This document shows positions 5,639 through 8,331 of a stretch of DNA of 8,331 nt, piece after piece. Source of the DNA: Clostridiales bacterium. GTDB taxonomy: Bacteria; Bacillota; Clostridia; Oscillospirales; Oscillospiraceae. The notes under the pieces were generated by a model that saw only the letters and a list, made by a program, of their open reading frames with translations, had not been told where the DNA came from and did no database searches. The stretch's first letter is position 1, and every line of letters starts with the position of its first letter. The position numbers were made by a program, and so were the translations under genes. Location of the stretch: the NCBI GenBank assembly GCA_012728025.1, contig JAAYFX010000085.1:1-8331 (forward strand). Reading direction: 5' to 3'.

Positions 5639-5721
5639 TGATTGGGGATTTTACCATGCACCTGCGGCCCCATTTCCAGACTAAAAGCTCAGGCAGCAAG
5701 CTTTATGCAAAGGATAACAGG

Positions 5722-6249
5722 CTATGATTTTTTACTGACGATTTGGGGCAGCTCTATATATTCCGGATAGGGACACTGCTCGTTTAAGTGATATAAACTC
5801 GGGTCGTCGATACATTTGCAGAGATAGTCATTATCCACCTTAAAAAACTTACCCTCTGCAGTTGCGGCAATTTCCCCGTTGGGGAGAATTATATAGCCCT
5901 TTGAGGAATAAATCTTTTCTCCTTCCTCAATCAGCTCGGCAACAGCAAAGCAGGTTTCGTCATAGGGAACAGCTTTTTTATATGTTATGTGCATATCGAC
6001 GGTAAGCCCCCAAAGCTCGGGCTTAGAAAGCTGTATAGTCCGCCCCATGCTATCGTCCAAAATGGCGGCGCTCATGCCCCCATGCATAGTATGGGGAAAG
6101 CTGCGGTGTATGGATTTTCCAGTGAAAACGCACAAAACCCTGCCATCTTCCGTTTCGTAAAATTCAGCTCCGATGCCGGCGGGGTTATTGCCGCCGCAAA
6201 TTACGCAGTCATCATCATAGCTCATACGCTGTTTTATTTTTACCTTCAT
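5722..6249 (-). CDS. PaaI-like hotdog-fold thioesterase (4HBT family)
   Basis: The 175-residue protein is a probable acyl-CoA thioesterase of the hotdog superfamily, acting in the cytosol as a multimer. An N-terminal CVICGGNNPAGIG motif (15-27) is the CxxCGxxNPxGL signature of one PaaI-like subgroup. The fold core follows with HTMHGGMSAAILDDSMG at 53-69, where the HGG loop and Asp65/Asp66 form the acyl-CoA site, then LTVDMHITYKKAVP at 82-95 and a GEIAATAEGKFFKV strand at 125-138. A tail of about 37 residues, including Cys144, Cys146 and Cys159, extends past the usual end of the domain. The substrate is not deducible. AAAGGAG lies 12 bases before the ATG on the minus strand, a rather long spacing; the next ATG, eight codons in, has no ribosome binding site. 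It is separated from copZ by a hairpin and is probably a separate transcript. Confidence 0.85.
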   Translation of the reverse strand: MKVKIKQRMSYDDDCVICGGNNPAGIGAEFYETEDGRVLCVFTGKSIHRSFPHTMHGGMSAAILDDSMGRTIQLSKPELWGLTVDMHITYKKAVPYDETCFAVAELIEEGEKIYSSKGYIILPNGEIAATAEGKFFKVDNDYLCKCIDDPSLYHLNEQCPYPEYIELPQIVSKKS

Positions 6250-6298
6250 AAACTAAAAAATCTCCTTTGATGAAAAGTGTTGTAAGATAAATTAATAT

Positions 6299-6335
6299 CC
6301 GCCGACACCTTTAAAAAAGCGTCGGCGGGCTTTTT
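6299..6335. terminator. GC-rich hairpin between copZ and the thioesterase gene
   Basis: An 8-bp stem (6299-6306 with 6321-6328, CCGCCGAC/GTCGGCGG) has a 14-base loop. Five T's follow at 6331-6335 on the plus strand. In the direction of copZ transcription (minus) the stem is preceded by an A-run and followed only by ATATTAATTTATC. It is placed as a copAZ terminator, but the canonical T-run is on the opposite strand, so direction and strength are uncertain. Confidence 0.65.
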
Positions 6336-6367
6336 GCGCAATGGTGTAGTGCTCTAAGTTTTTTCTA

Positions 6368-6577
6368 TTAGCCGATAACCTCAAAACCCTGACCGTCTAT
6401 TGCGGATTTAATTGCTTCAAGGCTGCTTTTGGATGGGTCAAACTTCACCGCAACGGTTTTGCCGCCCAAATCAACGGAAACATCTTCAATTCCCCCAAGG
6501 GCATTAACTGCCTTTGTAACTGCGTTTACACAATGATTGCAGGACATACCGTCCACCTTTAATACTGCCTGTTCCAT
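6368..6577 (-). CDS. copZ: Copper chaperone CopZ-like heavy-metal-associated domain protein
   Basis: This 69-residue protein is a single HMA (ferredoxin-like beta-alpha-beta-beta-alpha-beta) domain that carries Cu+ in the cytosol and hands it to a CopA-type ATPase. The metal-binding motif GMSCNHC (10-16) supplies Cys13 and Cys16. The rest of the domain fits: the VNAVTKAVNALGGIEDVSVDL helix-strand segment near 17-37 and the IKSAIDGQGFEVIG end at 56-69, with Phe66 in the usual loop position near the metal site (by family alignment). The length is exactly one domain. GGAGG on the minus strand 7 bases before the ATG at 6577 decides the start; an in-frame ATG seven codons upstream would have the ribosome binding site inside the gene. 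It lies 80 bases after copA in the same direction, so both are probably expressed together and copper-induced. The regulator (CsoR or CopY type) is not in the window. Confidence 0.94.
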   Translation of the reverse strand: MEQAVLKVDGMSCNHCVNAVTKAVNALGGIEDVSVDLGGKTVAVKFDPSKSSLEAIKSAIDGQGFEVIG

Positions 6578-6657
6578 AGTGATTCCTCCGTTTAACAATA
6601 AATTATTTAATGTTTTAATGTGTGTTGTTTTCTACTTTTAAAAATGCTTACACTGCT

Positions 6658-8331
6658 TTAAGCGGTCTTAGTTTCTTCAGTTTTTGCAGGTTTAAACCTT
6701 TTAAGTCTCAAGGCATTTGTAAGAACGGAAACCGAGCTTAGGCTCATGGCCGCCGCGGCAAACATGGGGTTTAAAAGAGGGCCGCCGAAAAGATAGAGGA
6801 CACCTGCCGCTATGGGTATGCCGATTACGTTGTAGCCAAAGGCCCAAAATAGATTTTGCTTTATATTCCGAATGGTTTTTTTACTTAGCAAGATTGCTGT
6901 GGAAACGTCCATTAAATCCGAGCGCATGAGAACAATATCCGCAGATTCCATGGCAACGTCGGTGCCGGAACCAATGGCAATGCCTATGTCTGCCTGAGCC
7001 AGCGCCGGAGCGTCATTAATACCGTCGCCCACCATGGCAACCTTATGACCCTCGGCCTGAAGCTTTTTTACCTCGTCTGACTTATCCTGAGGCAAGACCT
7101 CAGATAGAACATAATCTATTTCCACCTGTTTTGCAATGGCGGCGGCGGTTTTTTTGTTGTCTCCTGTTATCATGGCGACCTTAATGCCCATTTTGTGAAG
7201 CTGTCTTATGGCGGCAAGGCTGCTTTCCTTCACCACATCCGCAACGGCTATAATGCCAGAGAGCTTACCGTCTATTGCAATATACATAGGGGTTTTGCCC
7301 TCATCTGCCAGCCTGTCGCTGTCTTCCTCAAGAGCATCTAAGGAAATGCCACGCTCATCCATCAGCTTGCGGTTGCCTGCCAAAACTGCCTGTCCGTCTA
7401 TTTTCGCCTCGATGCCCCGTCCTGTTAATGACTGGAAGCCTTCCATTTCCATGAGCTTAAGTCCAAGCTCCTCGGCACCTTGAACTATGGCCTGACCGAG
7501 AGGATGCTCCGAGCCTTTTTCCGCTGAGGCGCTCATTTGCAGCAACCGGTCTTTTTCGATTTCGCCCACTGTGAGAACGTCTGTAACCTTAGGCTTTCCC
7601 TCGGTGATGGTTCCGGTTTTGTCAAAAATGATAGTGTCTATTTTATGGGCGGTTTCAAGGGCTTCGCCGCCTTTTATCAAAATTCCGTTTTCAGCACCCT
7701 TGCCAGTTCCCACCATAATTGCCGTGGGGGTAGCAAGACCCAAGGCACAGGGGCAGGCTATAACAAGGACTGCTGTGAATATGGTTAGGGCAAGTTCTAT
7801 GTCGCCGGTGCCGAAATACCACGCCAGCCCCGCTATAAGCGCTATGGCAAATACCACAGGGACAAAGTATCCAGATACTATATCCGCCATTTTGGCTATG
7901 GGGGCCTTAGAGCCTTGAGCATCTTCCACAAGCCTTATAATCTGCGCCAAAGCTGTGTCGCTGCCGATTTTTTCGGCCTTGAAGCGAATGGTGCCTGTTG
8001 TGTTAATGGAAGCGGCATAAACGGGGTCACCGGCTTTTTTGTCAACGGGCATACTCTCACCTGTAAGCATGGATTCGTCAATGGCGGTGAAGCCTTCTGT
8101 AACAGAGCCGTCAACAGGGATTTTCCCTCCGGGCTTTACTATAATAATATCGCCTATTTGAACCTCGTCAATGGGAATTTCTTTTTCTTCCCCGTTTTGG
8201 ATGATGGTGGCGGTTTTTGGGGCAAGTCCCATAAGCTTTTTAATTGCCTCGCCGGTTCGTCCCTTAGATATGGCCTCAAGGGTTTTGCCCAGAAGTATCA
8301 GGGTGATTATGACTCCCGCCGATTCAAAATA
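6658..8331 (-). CDS. copA: P1B-type Cu+-exporting ATPase CopA (N-terminal part beyond the window)
   Basis: The last 557 residues of a heavy-metal pump that exports Cu+ across the cytoplasmic membrane. The frame is open to the window edge, where the sequence starts in a membrane helix (YFESAGVIITLILLGKTLEA). Numbered from the edge: the actuator domain has TGES at 90-93; two helices follow, the second with the metal site CPC at 193-195 (IACPCALGLATPT); the P domain has DKTGT at 237-241 (phosphorylated Asp237); the N domain has SEHPLG with His276; TGDNKKT and GDGINDAPA (435-443) complete the P domain. The last two helices carry Tyr500-Asn501 and MSLSS at 529-533, the YN and MxxSS residues that mark the Cu+-specific P1B-1 group. 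A short Lys-rich tail ends the protein. N-terminal metal-binding domains and the first helices are not visible. copZ follows 80 bases downstream, making a copper-export operon. Confidence 0.97.
   Translation of the reverse strand, partial: YFESAGVIITLILLGKTLEAISKGRTGEAIKKLMGLAPKTATIIQNGEEKEIPIDEVQIGDIIIVKPGGKIPVDGSVTEGFTAIDESMLTGESMPVDKKAGDPVYAASINTTGTIRFKAEKIGSDTALAQIIRLVEDAQGSKAPIAKMADIVSGYFVPVVFAIALIAGLAWYFGTGDIELALTIFTAVLVIACPCALGLATPTAIMVGTGKGAENGILIKGGEALETAHKIDTIIFDKTGTITEGKPKVTDVLTVGEIEKDRLLQMSASAEKGSEHPLGQAIVQGAEELGLKLMEMEGFQSLTGRGIEAKIDGQAVLAGNRKLMDERGISLDALEEDSDRLADEGKTPMYIAIDGKLSGIIAVADVVKESSLAAIRQLHKMGIKVAMITGDNKKTAAAIAKQVEIDYVLSEVLPQDKSDEVKKLQAEGHKVAMVGDGINDAPALAQADIGIAIGSGTDVAMESADIVLMRSDLMDVSTAILLSKKTIRNIKQNLFWAFGYNVIGIPIAAGVLYLFGGPLLNPMFAAAAMSLSSVSVLTNALRLKRFKPAKTEETKTA

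Noticed and set aside
5684..5704. Possible terminator of the thioesterase gene (AAAGCT/AGCTTT with a 9-base loop).
   Set aside because: The stem is only 6 bp, AT-rich, and has no T-run in the minus direction.
5638..5727. A 29-codon plus-strand frame (MIGDFTMH...) with GGGAGAAG before its ATG.
   Set aside because: It is very short, lies opposite to the flanking minus-strand genes, has no promoter or recognisable family, and the GGGAG may be chance. Nothing else was seen in 5601-5721 apart from the probable DUF3298 promoter.
6578..6657. Gap between copA and copZ searched for an operator or attenuator.
   Set aside because: It is AT-rich with no convincing palindrome or hairpin; only the copZ ribosome binding site is supported.

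Overview
The window reads as chromosomal DNA from an anaerobic, low-to-moderate GC Gram-positive bacterium of the class Clostridia, perhaps an Oscillospiraceae- or Lachnospiraceae-like lineage. The reasons are the strong AGGAGG-type ribosome binding sites, the ileS-lspA-rluD gene order, a short flavodoxin very close in motif content to the Clostridium beijerinckii protein, a NimA-like flavin protein, and intrinsic hairpin terminators. The species-level guess is inference only. Most of the window is ordinary housekeeping or accessory sequence, and I see no CRISPR array, insertion sequence, phage module or multi-gene novel system.

Left part, 1-2623, plus strand. It holds the 3' end of ileS (isoleucyl-tRNA synthetase, cut by the window edge), then lspA (lipoprotein signal peptidase) and an rluD-type 23S rRNA pseudouridine synthase. 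The last two overlap by one base and are surely co-transcribed. The unusual point is that LspA carries a cytosolic tail of about 149 residues, nearly doubling the protein. An AT-rich hairpin closes the operon.

Middle part, 2624-4895. A monocistronic flavodoxin (+) and a HAD phosphatase (-) converge on a shared bidirectional terminator. Between the HAD gene and the next gene lies a decayed LuxR-type DNA-binding domain on the minus strand, with an in-frame stop inside its recognition-helix region. It is followed by a NimA-like pyridoxamine-phosphate-oxidase-fold flavoprotein (+), whose likely promoter sits at the edge of that remnant. The NimA-like gene and the next minus-strand gene again converge on a bidirectional terminator.

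Right part, 4896-8331, all minus strand. In transcription order it holds copA (a P1B-type Cu+ ATPase, N-terminal half beyond the window), copZ (a copper chaperone), a hotdog-fold PaaI-like thioesterase, and a cysteine-rich protein with an RsiV-type DUF4163/DUF3298 architecture but no membrane anchor. copA and copZ form a copper-export pair; the other two look like separate units.

The items most worth a second look are the LspA tail, the LuxR-domain remnant, the soluble cysteine-rich DUF3298 protein, and two intergenic hairpins whose T-runs lie on the strand opposite to the flanking genes.
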